Origin: Cytophagaceae bacterium
GTDB taxonomy: Bacteria > Bacteroidota > Bacteroidia > Cytophagales > Cytophagaceae
NCBI GenBank assembly: GCA_025455005.1
Contig: JALONH010000003.1
Coordinates: forward strand, 1-64,000
Direction: 5' to 3'
Length of the DNA: 64,000 nucleotides
Made by a program: the position numbers and the translations under genes. The notes beneath the pieces were generated by a model. The model did no database searches. It saw only the letters and a program-made list of their open reading frames with translations, and was not told where the DNA came from. Positions 8,238 to 17,138 of the stretch are shown here, in pieces (positions within the stretch are counted from its first letter, which is position 1; the number at the start of each line of letters is the position of its first letter).

Positions 8238-11200
8238 ATGAGAACTAAAATTATACTATTTCTTTTCAGCTTTTATGTGAGTCTTAATCCATCGTATAGC
8301 CAAACCTGTACACCCACATCTGTTCCCTATCCAAATATGGGAATCAATTTAGGAGAGTTTCCTTGGATAAACTTATATCATCAAATGAATCCTTCTCATT
8401 CCGGTTTTAACAATGGGTTTGAATTAGGTGTGGATGGATGGCCAATCGATGGTAGAGAACATAGAATTGTTATAGGTCATGATGCTAGTATTTTGATTGG
8501 AATACCAGCGGGAAGTATTATAAAAGTAAGTTATAAAGGAACCTTAAATCAATTTTTCGAGTCAGACGGCAATACAACCATAGTTCCGGGCAGATCAATT
8601 CAAGATTATCCAAGTGTAGGGTATGCTTATCATGAAGTCAGAGTAACCAATGCAATAGTACCTAGAGAAGAGACCGGTATTCATGGAATTTATGCTTTTA
8701 ATTTTAGAGGTCACGTAGAAGATGTGAAATTTATGCGTCCTGGATTTGAGATAGACGAACCAAGAGTAATACATCCACAATTTTCAGATTTGTTGAAAGC
8801 CTATTCTACTCTACGTTTTATGGCGTTTACAAATACGAATTCTCAATATGCATCTTCAGAGTATGATTGTAATGCACCTAGTATATTAAATTGGTCTGAT
8901 AGAACTAATCCTAATGCACCTCAATCATTCACAAAAGGTAAAGGAGGGGCTTGGGAATATGTAGTGCAAATTGCAAACGAATTAAATAAAGATATTTTTA
9001 TTAATATACCTGTTAATGCGTCGGATGATTATGTCCGCGGTTTATCTAGATTGTTGTTAAATAATTTAAAACCTGGATTAAATGTGAATTTTGAAATGGG
9101 TAATGAATTATGGAATTCAGCGGGAGGATTCTGTGGATTTCGAGATGTATATAGAAAGTGTGGTGACGATTGGGCTTGTCATCAACGTTGGCCTGCAAAT
9201 CGTATGAAAGAAGTAATTGATATCATTGCAGCAGATTGGGGTTGGCATGAAATCAATAATAGAATACGAGGTGTATTGTGTGGACAAATCGCTTATGCTG
9301 CCGATGGTCATGGATGGAATATCAAAGAAGGTCTTAATCATTTAGAAAACACATATGGACAAGGTACTGTAAAAAAATACTTATATGCGGTAGGCGCAGC
9401 CCCTTATTTTGGTCCTGCAAATCATGATTTTTCTTCTGTTGAATCTATAATAAGTCAAAGTGCAATAAATATAAATGATGAAATATTTGGTGAGTTCAGT
9501 GATGAATATCATAGAGATAGTGATCAATATATGGGTAATAAATTAGAAGGGTGGTTTGGAGAAGCGGGTCAATATGGGTTGAAGATGTATGCTTATGAGG
9601 GGGGACCAGATATGGATTATACAACAGGTAGCGGAGGTGTAAAAAATATTGCCATGCAAGATCCTAGAATGAGAGAATTGTGCTTAACCTATTGGAGAAA
9701 ATGGTATGCTCGTTATGGAAGTGACGCCTTATTTTGTTTTTTCTTAGCTAATTTCAACGAAAGTGGATTATATACATTAAGTGAAAATATTAGTATTACT
9801 AGTACAAGACAGGATGCAATGAATGAAATAATGTCAAATCCTTCTCCTGATTTTGATATTTCTGTTCGTAATATTATACCGGGAATAGTAGATGCAAGAA
9901 AAGTTTCCGCTTATTGGTCTAGATGGAATCAATCCCCAGCATTGCAGTATCTAAGACCTGGAGGAAGCAATAAATGGACTATTGCTGCTGAAAAAAATGG
10001 TACATATCAATTAGCAATCGAGCATAGAACTGTACAAAATTCTTTAATTGATATATATGTGGATGGAGAGCGTGTTCATACAGATTTAGTATTACCACAC
10101 ACCACAACAGCTCCAAATGATTGGGCTTTTGCATCTTGGAGATATACAGATGCACAAAATGTAACGATTGATTTAGATATATCTTATGGTGTTCATGTAA
10201 TCAAAATAGTTTACAAAGGACAAACGGAAGATAACTTCAGAAATTTGAAATTTACATTAGTGGGAGAAACGCCTCCTTTTCAACCTCAGCCTATTATAGG
10301 TGGATTGGAAGTATGTCAAGGTAGTCCAAAAATAAATTATGCTACTACTCTTGACCGATCAGTATGCTCCTACCGGTGGACTTTAGATCCTACAGCAATA
10401 GCACAAGGTGCTACTATATTACCTTTCATTCAAGGTGGTCCTGGTAGATCAGCATCCGGTCAGGGATCGAATAACATAAATATTAACTGGGGGAATGTAC
10501 AACCGGGTACGTATACATTATCATTAGTAGGAGAGAATTTAGCTGGAAATAGTCCAGTAAGAACAGCTCAAATAACTATAAAAAAGTGTGGATTTACAAT
10601 TGCTTCTAATGCTACTTGCGTTAATGCTGATGTAGTAATAACTCCAGAAGATATTCCAAATGTCACCTCATGGTCTTGGGTTTTCGACAAAGGGGGTAAT
10701 TCTGCTACACCTAATATTTTTTCAGGTAGAACACCTCCACCTATCCAATATAATAGTTCTGGAATTAAATATGTAGAATTAAAAGTTGTAATAGAGGGAG
10801 AAACAAGAACGTTCACTAATACGGTAAACGTTATTCAGCCTAATTTTTCGGTTGTTAAAAATAATCCTTCCACTTGTCAAGGAAAAGGCTCTATAAGATT
10901 AACTAATTTATCTCCATCTGTTACTTATCAGGTAAATTATTCTAAGGACGGTGTTTCCATACCACAATTTAATATCTTATCCGATATTAATGGAACGATT
11001 ATTCTTGATGATTTATCTATTGGAAATTATTCTAATATCAGAGTAGCTTTTGGAACATGTTTGAAACTAGATCCTCAAGTATATGCTATTACAGTTCCGG
11101 ATGCCCCAAATTTTTCAACTTCTAAAGTTGATATATTAAATTGTGGAGGAACAGGTCTTATTACAATTTCCGGATTAGCGAATGCGACCGAGTATATGAT

Positions 11201-14042
11201 CTCGTATTCAAGAAACGGGACACCTAGTGCACCTATTGCACTGCTTAGTTCTACTTCTGGGCAAATTAGTATTACAACAACTTCCGGAGTATACACTCAG
11301 GTATCCGCATCAAGAAACGGATGTAGTAAAGTAGATGCTCAAACTTTCACTTTTACAGAACCAACACTAGCACCTTTTACGGTCGTGTCAACCCCTATCT
11401 CCGGTTGTGGTGGCTTTGGTAGTTTAACTATATCAAATGTATTGCCTTCTACTTCCTATGATGTATCCTATACAAAGGATGGCATAGCAACTACTCCTAT
11501 ACCTTTGACGAGTTCTACTACAGGCACTATTGTTATAAATAATTTATCAGCCGGTGTATATTCCATGGTTACCGTAGTTCAGAATAACTGTAGTCGTATA
11601 CATGAAGGTCGATTTGAATTTGTTAATCCTTCAGCGCCTACTTTTTCAGTAACATCAACAGACATTACTACCTGTGGCGGGTATGGTAATTTACTGTTAA
11701 GTGGATTAGCTCCTTCAACGGTATTTGGGATAAGTTATAGGAAAGATGGTGTAAGTATTCCCATGACCTCTTTCACCAGTAGTGCAGCCGGAATAGTAAC
11801 CATTCCTTCGCTCACCGCCGGATCTTATTCTCAACTTTCTGTAGACTATTTGGGTTGTAGTCGCACAGAGCCACAAACGTTTACTTTGTCCAATCCTTCT
11901 TTACCTACTTTCTCTGTTACAACAACGGAAATAGAGACCTGTGGTGGTGTAGGAACTATAGCCTTAAATGGATTATCAGCATCTAGTTTATATTCGATTA
12001 CATATTCTAAAGATGGTATTACGGTTCCAGCTGTAACTTTAACGAGTAGCACAACAGGTGAAATTCTCCTTACCAATAGGTCAGCGGGTTCATATTCACA
12101 ATTAACTGTAAGTACAAATGGTTGTTCTGCTATTGAACCACAAATCATTACTCTATCACAACCTTCATCTCCAAACTTTTCAGTTACTCAAGCCGATATT
12201 AATACATGTGGTGGAGTTGGTTTTATTTCTCTATCCGGACTTACAGCTGGAACAGTGTACACTATATCGTATACGAAAGACAATATGCCTTTACCGGCAA
12301 CTGATTTTGTTGCAAATCAAAATGGTGTAATCACCATGAATAATTTGTCTTCTGGAAATTATACTGCATTATCTTTAGCCCGATTAGGCTGTACTACTAT
12401 ACATCCTGAAGCCATTGTATTATTGGATAATTCTGCCTCAACAGGAGAGATCTGGTACGCTGATTCGGATGGAGATACCTATGGCAATCCAAGCCTTTCT
12501 CAACGGTCTTGTTCGCAACCTGTCGGATTTGTTATCAATGCGACAGATTGTAATGATACAGATGCTAGTATTAATCCATCAACGACATGGTATGCGGATA
12601 GTGATAATGATACTTTTGGAAATAGTACAGATGTGTTGACCGGGTGTGAAGCTCCTGCGGGTTATGTTAAAAATGCTACAGACTGCAACGACTCAGACGC
12701 TACCATTCATCCGGGTACGATCTGGTATGTGGATGAAGATGCAGATACTTATGGGAATCCAATACAATTTATTGTTTCCTGTACTGCGCCAACAGGTTAT
12801 GTTCGAAATAATATGGATTGTAACGATAGTGATAATTCTCTTCACCCTTCAACACTTTGGTATGCGGATGCTGATGGAGATAATTATGGTAATCCATTAT
12901 CTACTACTACAGGATGTAATCCACCTGCCGGATATGTAAGGGATAATAGTGATTGCAATGATACCGACGCCTATTTATTGCCAACAACCCTTTGGTATGC
13001 GGATAGGGATAATGATACGTATGGTGATCCAACTCAATCACGTATCAGTTGTACTGCTCCGATAGGTTATGTAAGAGACAAGACCGATTGTGATGATACG
13101 GATGCTCGTATAACACCACTTACCGTATGGTTCGCTGATAGCGATGGAGATGGTTTTGGTACTACTCAATCAACTCTTGTTGCATGTGCAAAACCTAATG
13201 GTTATGTACTCGATAATAGCGATTGTGATGATTTAGTTCCGGGTAAGACACCTCCTGTACTACCCGTTTTATTAACTACATTCAATACTGTATGTACTGA
13301 AACCAATACTACCATTGAAGTTTTATCTTCCGATTCTGATATAACTTGGATATGGACTGGAACCCCGGGAATCATTCAATCAACAGCATCATCCTCTGCA
13401 ATGGTAAAAAGTAGTACTTCCGGTACACATACTATAGAAGTACAAGCTAGAACGGGTTGTGGTTTAAGTCCTATACTCCCAATACCCATTACATTTAGCA
13501 CAGAACTTGCTACACCTTTACGTATTGATGGACCTACAGAGGTGTGCCCCAATTCACGTATGATGTATAGCACACCTACACTACCCGGTATACTATCGTA
13601 TTCGTGGACCGTACCTTCCGGTATTACCATACTTCAAGGTCAACATACAAATTCAATACAGGTGGAAACCGGTTCTACTGTTATACTTCCTAATACAATC
13701 TTTTTACAAGTGACCAATAGCTGTGGAACAAGTCAGCCAGTATCCATCAATCTTATTGATGGTAAGTGTGCTCAAGAGACTGTATTTATTCCTAATGTAT
13801 TTACACCAGGCTCTTCAGATGATAATGGAGTATGGACGATAGATGGAATTCAAGATTATCCGAATGCAGTTGTTCGTATAGTTAATCGTTGGGGTGCTGG
13901 GGTGTTTGAGTCTATTGGATATGAAAAACCATGGGACGGAACATTTAATGGTAAAACCTTGCCAACCGGTACCTATTATTATTCAATAGATTTAGGAAAT
14001 GGGACTAAACTCAAAACAGGATCTATAACAATAGTTTATTAA
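8238..14042 (+). CDS. Giant secreted multidomain protein: GH-A-like domain, CBM6-like domain, two repeat arrays, T9SS type B domain
   Basis: A 1934-residue surface protein. Parts: signal peptide (1-21); a domain with TIM-barrel glycosidase features (about 30-530), with a likely acid/base Glu290 in FEMGNELWN and likely nucleophile Glu454 in YAYEGGPD; a CBM6-like beta-sandwich (about 541-676); PKD/Ig-like modules (about 685-865); six repeats of 85-90 residues with TCGG-G and SAGSYS-type signatures (about 868-1398); six repeats of exactly 45 residues with WYADSDGD-TYG and DCNDTDA motifs, like the MopE-type putative metal-binding motif (1406-1675); two PKD-like modules; and a type B T9SS domain (about 1848-1934, with NVFTPGSSDDNG and PWDGTFNG). 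A PorP/SprF gene follows after 10 bases. Substrate is unknown; cellulose or xylan binding is likely from context. Confidence 0.85.
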   Translation: MRTKIILFLFSFYVSLNPSYSQTCTPTSVPYPNMGINLGEFPWINLYHQMNPSHSGFNNGFELGVDGWPIDGREHRIVIGHDASILIGIPAGSIIKVSYKGTLNQFFESDGNTTIVPGRSIQDYPSVGYAYHEVRVTNAIVPREETGIHGIYAFNFRGHVEDVKFMRPGFEIDEPRVIHPQFSDLLKAYSTLRFMAFTNTNSQYASSEYDCNAPSILNWSDRTNPNAPQSFTKGKGGAWEYVVQIANELNKDIFINIPVNASDDYVRGLSRLLLNNLKPGLNVNFEMGNELWNSAGGFCGFRDVYRKCGDDWACHQRWPANRMKEVIDIIAADWGWHEINNRIRGVLCGQIAYAADGHGWNIKEGLNHLENTYGQGTVKKYLYAVGAAPYFGPANHDFSSVESIISQSAININDEIFGEFSDEYHRDSDQYMGNKLEGWFGEAGQYGLKMYAYEGGPDMDYTTGSGGVKNIAMQDPRMRELCLTYWRKWYARYGSDALFCFFLANFNESGLYTLSENISITSTRQDAMNEIMSNPSPDFDISVRNIIPGIVDARKVSAYWSRWNQSPALQYLRPGGSNKWTIAAEKNGTYQLAIEHRTVQNSLIDIYVDGERVHTDLVLPHTTTAPNDWAFASWRYTDAQNVTIDLDISYGVHVIKIVYKGQTEDNFRNLKFTLVGETPPFQPQPIIGGLEVCQGSPKINYATTLDRSVCSYRWTLDPTAIAQGATILPFIQGGPGRSASGQGSNNININWGNVQPGTYTLSLVGENLAGNSPVRTAQITIKKCGFTIASNATCVNADVVITPEDIPNVTSWSWVFDKGGNSATPNIFSGRTPPPIQYNSSGIKYVELKVVIEGETRTFTNTVNVIQPNFSVVKNNPSTCQGKGSIRLTNLSPSVTYQVNYSKDGVSIPQFNILSDINGTIILDDLSIGNYSNIRVAFGTCLKLDPQVYAITVPDAPNFSTSKVDILNCGGTGLITISGLANATEYMISYSRNGTPSAPIALLSSTSGQISITTTSGVYTQVSASRNGCSKVDAQTFTFTEPTLAPFTVVSTPISGCGGFGSLTISNVLPSTSYDVSYTKDGIATTPIPLTSSTTGTIVINNLSAGVYSMVTVVQNNCSRIHEGRFEFVNPSAPTFSVTSTDITTCGGYGNLLLSGLAPSTVFGISYRKDGVSIPMTSFTSSAAGIVTIPSLTAGSYSQLSVDYLGCSRTEPQTFTLSNPSLPTFSVTTTEIETCGGVGTIALNGLSASSLYSITYSKDGITVPAVTLTSSTTGEILLTNRSAGSYSQLTVSTNGCSAIEPQIITLSQPSSPNFSVTQADINTCGGVGFISLSGLTAGTVYTISYTKDNMPLPATDFVANQNGVITMNNLSSGNYTALSLARLGCTTIHPEAIVLLDNSASTGEIWYADSDGDTYGNPSLSQRSCSQPVGFVINATDCNDTDASINPSTTWYADSDNDTFGNSTDVLTGCEAPAGYVKNATDCNDSDATIHPGTIWYVDEDADTYGNPIQFIVSCTAPTGYVRNNMDCNDSDNSLHPSTLWYADADGDNYGNPLSTTTGCNPPAGYVRDNSDCNDTDAYLLPTTLWYADRDNDTYGDPTQSRISCTAPIGYVRDKTDCDDTDARITPLTVWFADSDGDGFGTTQSTLVACAKPNGYVLDNSDCDDLVPGKTPPVLPVLLTTFNTVCTETNTTIEVLSSDSDITWIWTGTPGIIQSTASSSAMVKSSTSGTHTIEVQARTGCGLSPILPIPITFSTELATPLRIDGPTEVCPNSRMMYSTPTLPGILSYSWTVPSGITILQGQHTNSIQVETGSTVILPNTIFLQVTNSCGTSQPVSINLIDGKCAQETVFIPNVFTPGSSDDNGVWTIDGIQDYPNAVVRIVNRWGAGVFESIGYEKPWDGTFNGKTLPTGTYYYSIDLGNGTKLKTGSITIVY
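10839..12431 (+). repeat. Six tandem coding repeats of about 88 residues
   Basis: Inside the giant protein (residues about 868-1398). Each unit begins with FSV, carries TCGG-G-(I/L)-L-GL, ISY-KDG, SSTTG-I and an SAGSYS-type turn, and ends with a GCS element. The DNA copies are diverged, so this is old duplication. The units probably form a stalk of beta-sandwich modules that carries the N-terminal domains away from the membrane. Confidence 0.85.
12453..13262 (+). repeat. Six tandem 135-bp (45-residue) Asp-rich repeats
   Basis: Residues 1406-1675 of the giant protein. The first Trp of each unit falls at 1406, 1451, 1496, 1541, 1586 and 1631, with no length change. Each unit has W(Y/F)-(A/V)D-D-D-(Y/F)G, one mid-unit Cys, G(Y/F)V and DC(N/D)D-D. 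The Asp-rich loops suggest calcium binding, by likeness to thrombospondin type 3 and MopE-type motifs. Confidence 0.88.
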
Positions 14043-14052
14043 AAGTTTAAAA

Positions 14053-15048
14053 ATGATTTACACTATGAAAATAGGTACTCAACATCTGTTACAAAAATTA
14101 GTTATTCTAATTTGTATGGGTATAGCAAAAAATCTATTCGCTCAACAACGTGCTCAATATAGTCAGTACATGACCAATAATTATTTATTAAATCCGGCTG
14201 TAGCCGGAACTACTGACCACTACGATGTACGATTGGGATATAGAACACAGTGGACCGGAATGGAAGATGCACCTCGCACTTTTTACTTAACCGGACAATT
14301 ACATTTAGGCAAACATATTGGCCCTTATGCAGGGAGAAGTAGACATGAACCTCAAAACCACCATGGGTTGGGTATTATGTTAGTGAATGATGTTACGGGA
14401 CCATTACGTCGTACTTCCACTTATTTAACCTATTCCTATGTAATGAAACTAACTAAGACACTAAAATTATCAGTAGGAGCAAACATAGGATACCAACAAC
14501 TCATACTGGATGGTTCTAAAGTTATCATGAAAACATATAATAGTAACGTAAGCAATGGATTTACTGCAGGAACTATGGATGGTGCTTTAGGGGTGTGGTT
14601 GTATGATAAAAAATGGTATGCCGGAGCTAGTGTGCAGCAAATATTTCAAAATAAAGTTTTTTTTAATGATTATGTGGCTGGAGCAGAAGCCTATAAATTT
14701 ACTAACCATTATTTCTTAACAGGCGGTTTAAAAATCGATTTGAATCAGGATTGGTATTTACTTCCTTCTTTTATGGTCAAGTATGCTCATCCGGCTCCTA
14801 CTTCTATTGATATTAACTGTAAAACCAGATGGAGAAATCTGGTATGGTTGGGTACTTCATACAGAACGAATGGATCAGTAGTCATGATAGGAGGTCTAAC
14901 GATATCGAATAGGATGGAGGTATTTTATTCGTATGATTATGTATTTGGAAAAAATCTGGCAGTCACTGGGTACGGAAGCCATGAAATTTCTATAGCCATT
15001 AAACCAAATCCTAAGGGTAGGGTCTATTCACCATCCGATTTCTGGTAG
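14053..15048 (+). CDS. PorP/SprF family type IX secretion outer-membrane protein
   Basis: Second PorP/SprF-family protein in the window, 331 residues (327 if ATG 14065, MKIGTQ, is used, which gives the better signal peptide). Features: signal peptide ending LFAQ, then the family signature QYSQYMTNNYLLNPAVAGTT, GYRTQWTGMEDAPRTFYLT, and a late GTSYRTNGSVVMIGG strand. This is the classical form of the family, closer to PorP/SprF consensus than the protein at 4766. It starts 10 bases after the giant type B cargo gene, the same arrangement as sprB-sprF, so it most likely supports export or surface anchoring of that cargo. The GH10 gene follows after 25 bases, probably in the same transcript. Confidence 0.92.
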   Translation: MIYTMKIGTQHLLQKLVILICMGIAKNLFAQQRAQYSQYMTNNYLLNPAVAGTTDHYDVRLGYRTQWTGMEDAPRTFYLTGQLHLGKHIGPYAGRSRHEPQNHHGLGIMLVNDVTGPLRRTSTYLTYSYVMKLTKTLKLSVGANIGYQQLILDGSKVIMKTYNSNVSNGFTAGTMDGALGVWLYDKKWYAGASVQQIFQNKVFFNDYVAGAEAYKFTNHYFLTGGLKIDLNQDWYLLPSFMVKYAHPAPTSIDINCKTRWRNLVWLGTSYRTNGSVVMIGGLTISNRMEVFYSYDYVFGKNLAVTGYGSHEISIAIKPNPKGRVYSPSDFW

Positions 15049-15073
15049 TTCAATTTTAAATAAAAAAATAACT

Positions 15074-17119
15074 ATGAAAATTAATCATCGCATTTATAAG
15101 TGTTCCATAATTTTAGGTTTTATATGCTTATTATGTATAAAATTAAATGCTCAAATTCCACCTGGTGGAGTAAATATAATTTCACCCATAGAAAATAATT
15201 ATTCCTTTTGGGATAATTCAGGAACTGGGTCTATCCAACTTGTTCAAGTAAGCGGTCAATCTTTTACATCTGCTTTACAAATTACCACGATTGGAAGGCC
15301 AAATGAAACTTGGCTACAACAAACTACTTTTACAGAAATTGGAGGGATTGAGAATGGCGATGTAGTATTATATACTTTTTGGGGTAGGGTACAACAAACT
15401 AATAATGAGTCTGGTGCTGGATTTGCTATGGCTGTCGTTGAAAATGCTAGTGATTATTCTAAAGAACTTTTTACTCCTATTACGTTATCGAATCAATGGC
15501 AGGAATTATATGTCTCGTTTCAAGCTGTTCAAAACTTAACTGCAGCACAATTAAATATCGCTTTGCATACCGGATATGCTAACCAAACTATTCAAATTGC
15601 TCAACTACAAGTAATAAATTATAAAAAAACAAGATTATTGAGTGAAATGCCTAAAAACATAATCTCCTATGAAGGTCGAGATTTAAATGCTGAATGGCGA
15701 ATTTCAGCTAATCAGAGAATTGATCAATTTAGAAAAGGAGATTTAAATGTTATAGTAAATAACTTTTCAGGAAGCCCTTTAGTTGGGGCTGATGTTTGTA
15801 TTAAAATGTTGGATCATTCTTTCGGTTTTGGAACAGCAATTAATGCACATGAATTTGAAAATAATACCCAATATAGAGACACTGCTTTAGCATTATTTAA
15901 TCAATTTACGATTGAAAATGATATGAAATGGTGGTTGTATGTATACCCTACAGAAAAGGCTAGATCTAGAAGAATAGTTGATTATTTATTATCGAAAGGC
16001 AAACAAGTAAGAGGTCATAATATAATATGGCCATCTTTTAGTACAGGATATAGTCCATCATTTTTATTGAATTATAGAAACAATGCAGATAGTTTACGAT
16101 TCTATATTAATCAACATATTGATGATATAGTAACAGAGTTTAAAGGAGACCTTGTAGACTGGGATGTAATTAATGAGCCTAATGCTAATACAGATTATAT
16201 GAATGTGTTAGGTTTCGATGAAATGGCCCGTTGGTATAATCGAACCCATCAAATAGATTCAAATGTGAAATTGTTTGTTAACGATTATTCCATACTTGAG
16301 GCAGGAGGTGTAGATTATGCGAAACAAGATGCATATTATTCTAATATTAGTAGAATAATAAATGATGGGGGACATTTAGATGGTATTGGAATTCAAGGTC
16401 ATTTTTCGACTCAATTAACTCCAATAAATCGTTTGTATGAAATTTTAGATCGGTTTTCTACTTTTCAAAAAGAAATTAAAATTACTGAATTTGATATTAA
16501 TATTAGAGATCAATGGCAAGTACAAGCAGATTATACAAGAGACTTTATGACATTGGTATTCAGCCATCCCTCTGTAACCTCTTTTTTAATGTGGGGGTTT
16601 TGGGAAAATGCACATTGGATTCCAGATGCAGCTATGTACTCAGCACAATGGTCTCCCAAACCTAATTTAATTGAATATAAAAAATTGGTTTTTGATACAT
16701 GGTGGACGAAAGAATTGTGTAGATATACCAACACTAATGGAACTTTTAACCCTGAAAGAGTTTTTTTAGGAAAATACGAAATAGAAGTAGATTTTAATGG
16801 AATTATTAGAAAGGATACAATTGATATAATTAATAATACTTTACTAAATACAATTACTTTTAATCTTCCAACGACTGTAACTTCAACTACAGAGGTTCAA
16901 AATAAAAATATTTCAGTTTATCCTAATCCATCATCTACTTCCTTTGTTATCGAATGTAGTCAGAATCTATATAATGAAGTTGAAGTATATACTACCTCAG
17001 GAATTTTAATAAATAAAGAAAAAATCATCAATAGCCAGTTTACTTTTGGGGAAAATCTACCATGCGGTATTTATTTCCTTAAAGTAAATAATGAACATAT
17101 ACGAATAGTTAAACTGTAA
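15074..17119 (+). CDS. Secreted GH10 endo-beta-1,4-xylanase with N-terminal CBM and T9SS type A domain
   Basis: Endo-xylanase hydrolysing internal beta-1,4 bonds of xylan outside the cell. In 681 residues: signal peptide (1-26, ending LNAQ); a carbohydrate-binding beta-sandwich of the CBM4/9/22 kind (about 30-185); GH10 TIM barrel (about 235-545) with acid/base Glu368 in DWDVINEPN and nucleophile Glu472 in KITEFDI, also HNIIWP and GIGIQGHF, which are family hallmarks; a short linker; and a type A T9SS sorting domain (about 612-681, starting ISVYPNPSS). It sits between a PorP/SprF gene and the beta-helix protein, spacing 25 and 19 bases, so is likely part of one transcript. Family and activity are well supported; the CBM family is not. 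Confidence 0.94.
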   Translation: MKINHRIYKCSIILGFICLLCIKLNAQIPPGGVNIISPIENNYSFWDNSGTGSIQLVQVSGQSFTSALQITTIGRPNETWLQQTTFTEIGGIENGDVVLYTFWGRVQQTNNESGAGFAMAVVENASDYSKELFTPITLSNQWQELYVSFQAVQNLTAAQLNIALHTGYANQTIQIAQLQVINYKKTRLLSEMPKNIISYEGRDLNAEWRISANQRIDQFRKGDLNVIVNNFSGSPLVGADVCIKMLDHSFGFGTAINAHEFENNTQYRDTALALFNQFTIENDMKWWLYVYPTEKARSRRIVDYLLSKGKQVRGHNIIWPSFSTGYSPSFLLNYRNNADSLRFYINQHIDDIVTEFKGDLVDWDVINEPNANTDYMNVLGFDEMARWYNRTHQIDSNVKLFVNDYSILEAGGVDYAKQDAYYSNISRIINDGGHLDGIGIQGHFSTQLTPINRLYEILDRFSTFQKEIKITEFDINIRDQWQVQADYTRDFMTLVFSHPSVTSFLMWGFWENAHWIPDAAMYSAQWSPKPNLIEYKKLVFDTWWTKELCRYTNTNGTFNPERVFLGKYEIEVDFNGIIRKDTIDIINNTLLNTITFNLPTTVTSTTEVQNKNISVYPNPSSTSFVIECSQNLYNEVEVYTTSGILINKEKIINSQFTFGENLPCGIYFLKVNNEHIRIVKL

Positions 17120-17138
17120 TTTTTAACTAAAATATTTT

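Noticed and set aside
11846-12148. Open frames of up to 100 codons opposite the repeat array of the giant protein
   Set aside because: They recur with the repeat units, so they follow from Thr/Ser-rich repeat composition.
12453-13262. Regular 135-bp repeats considered as a CRISPR array
   Set aside because: They are diverged in-frame coding repeats without unique spacers.
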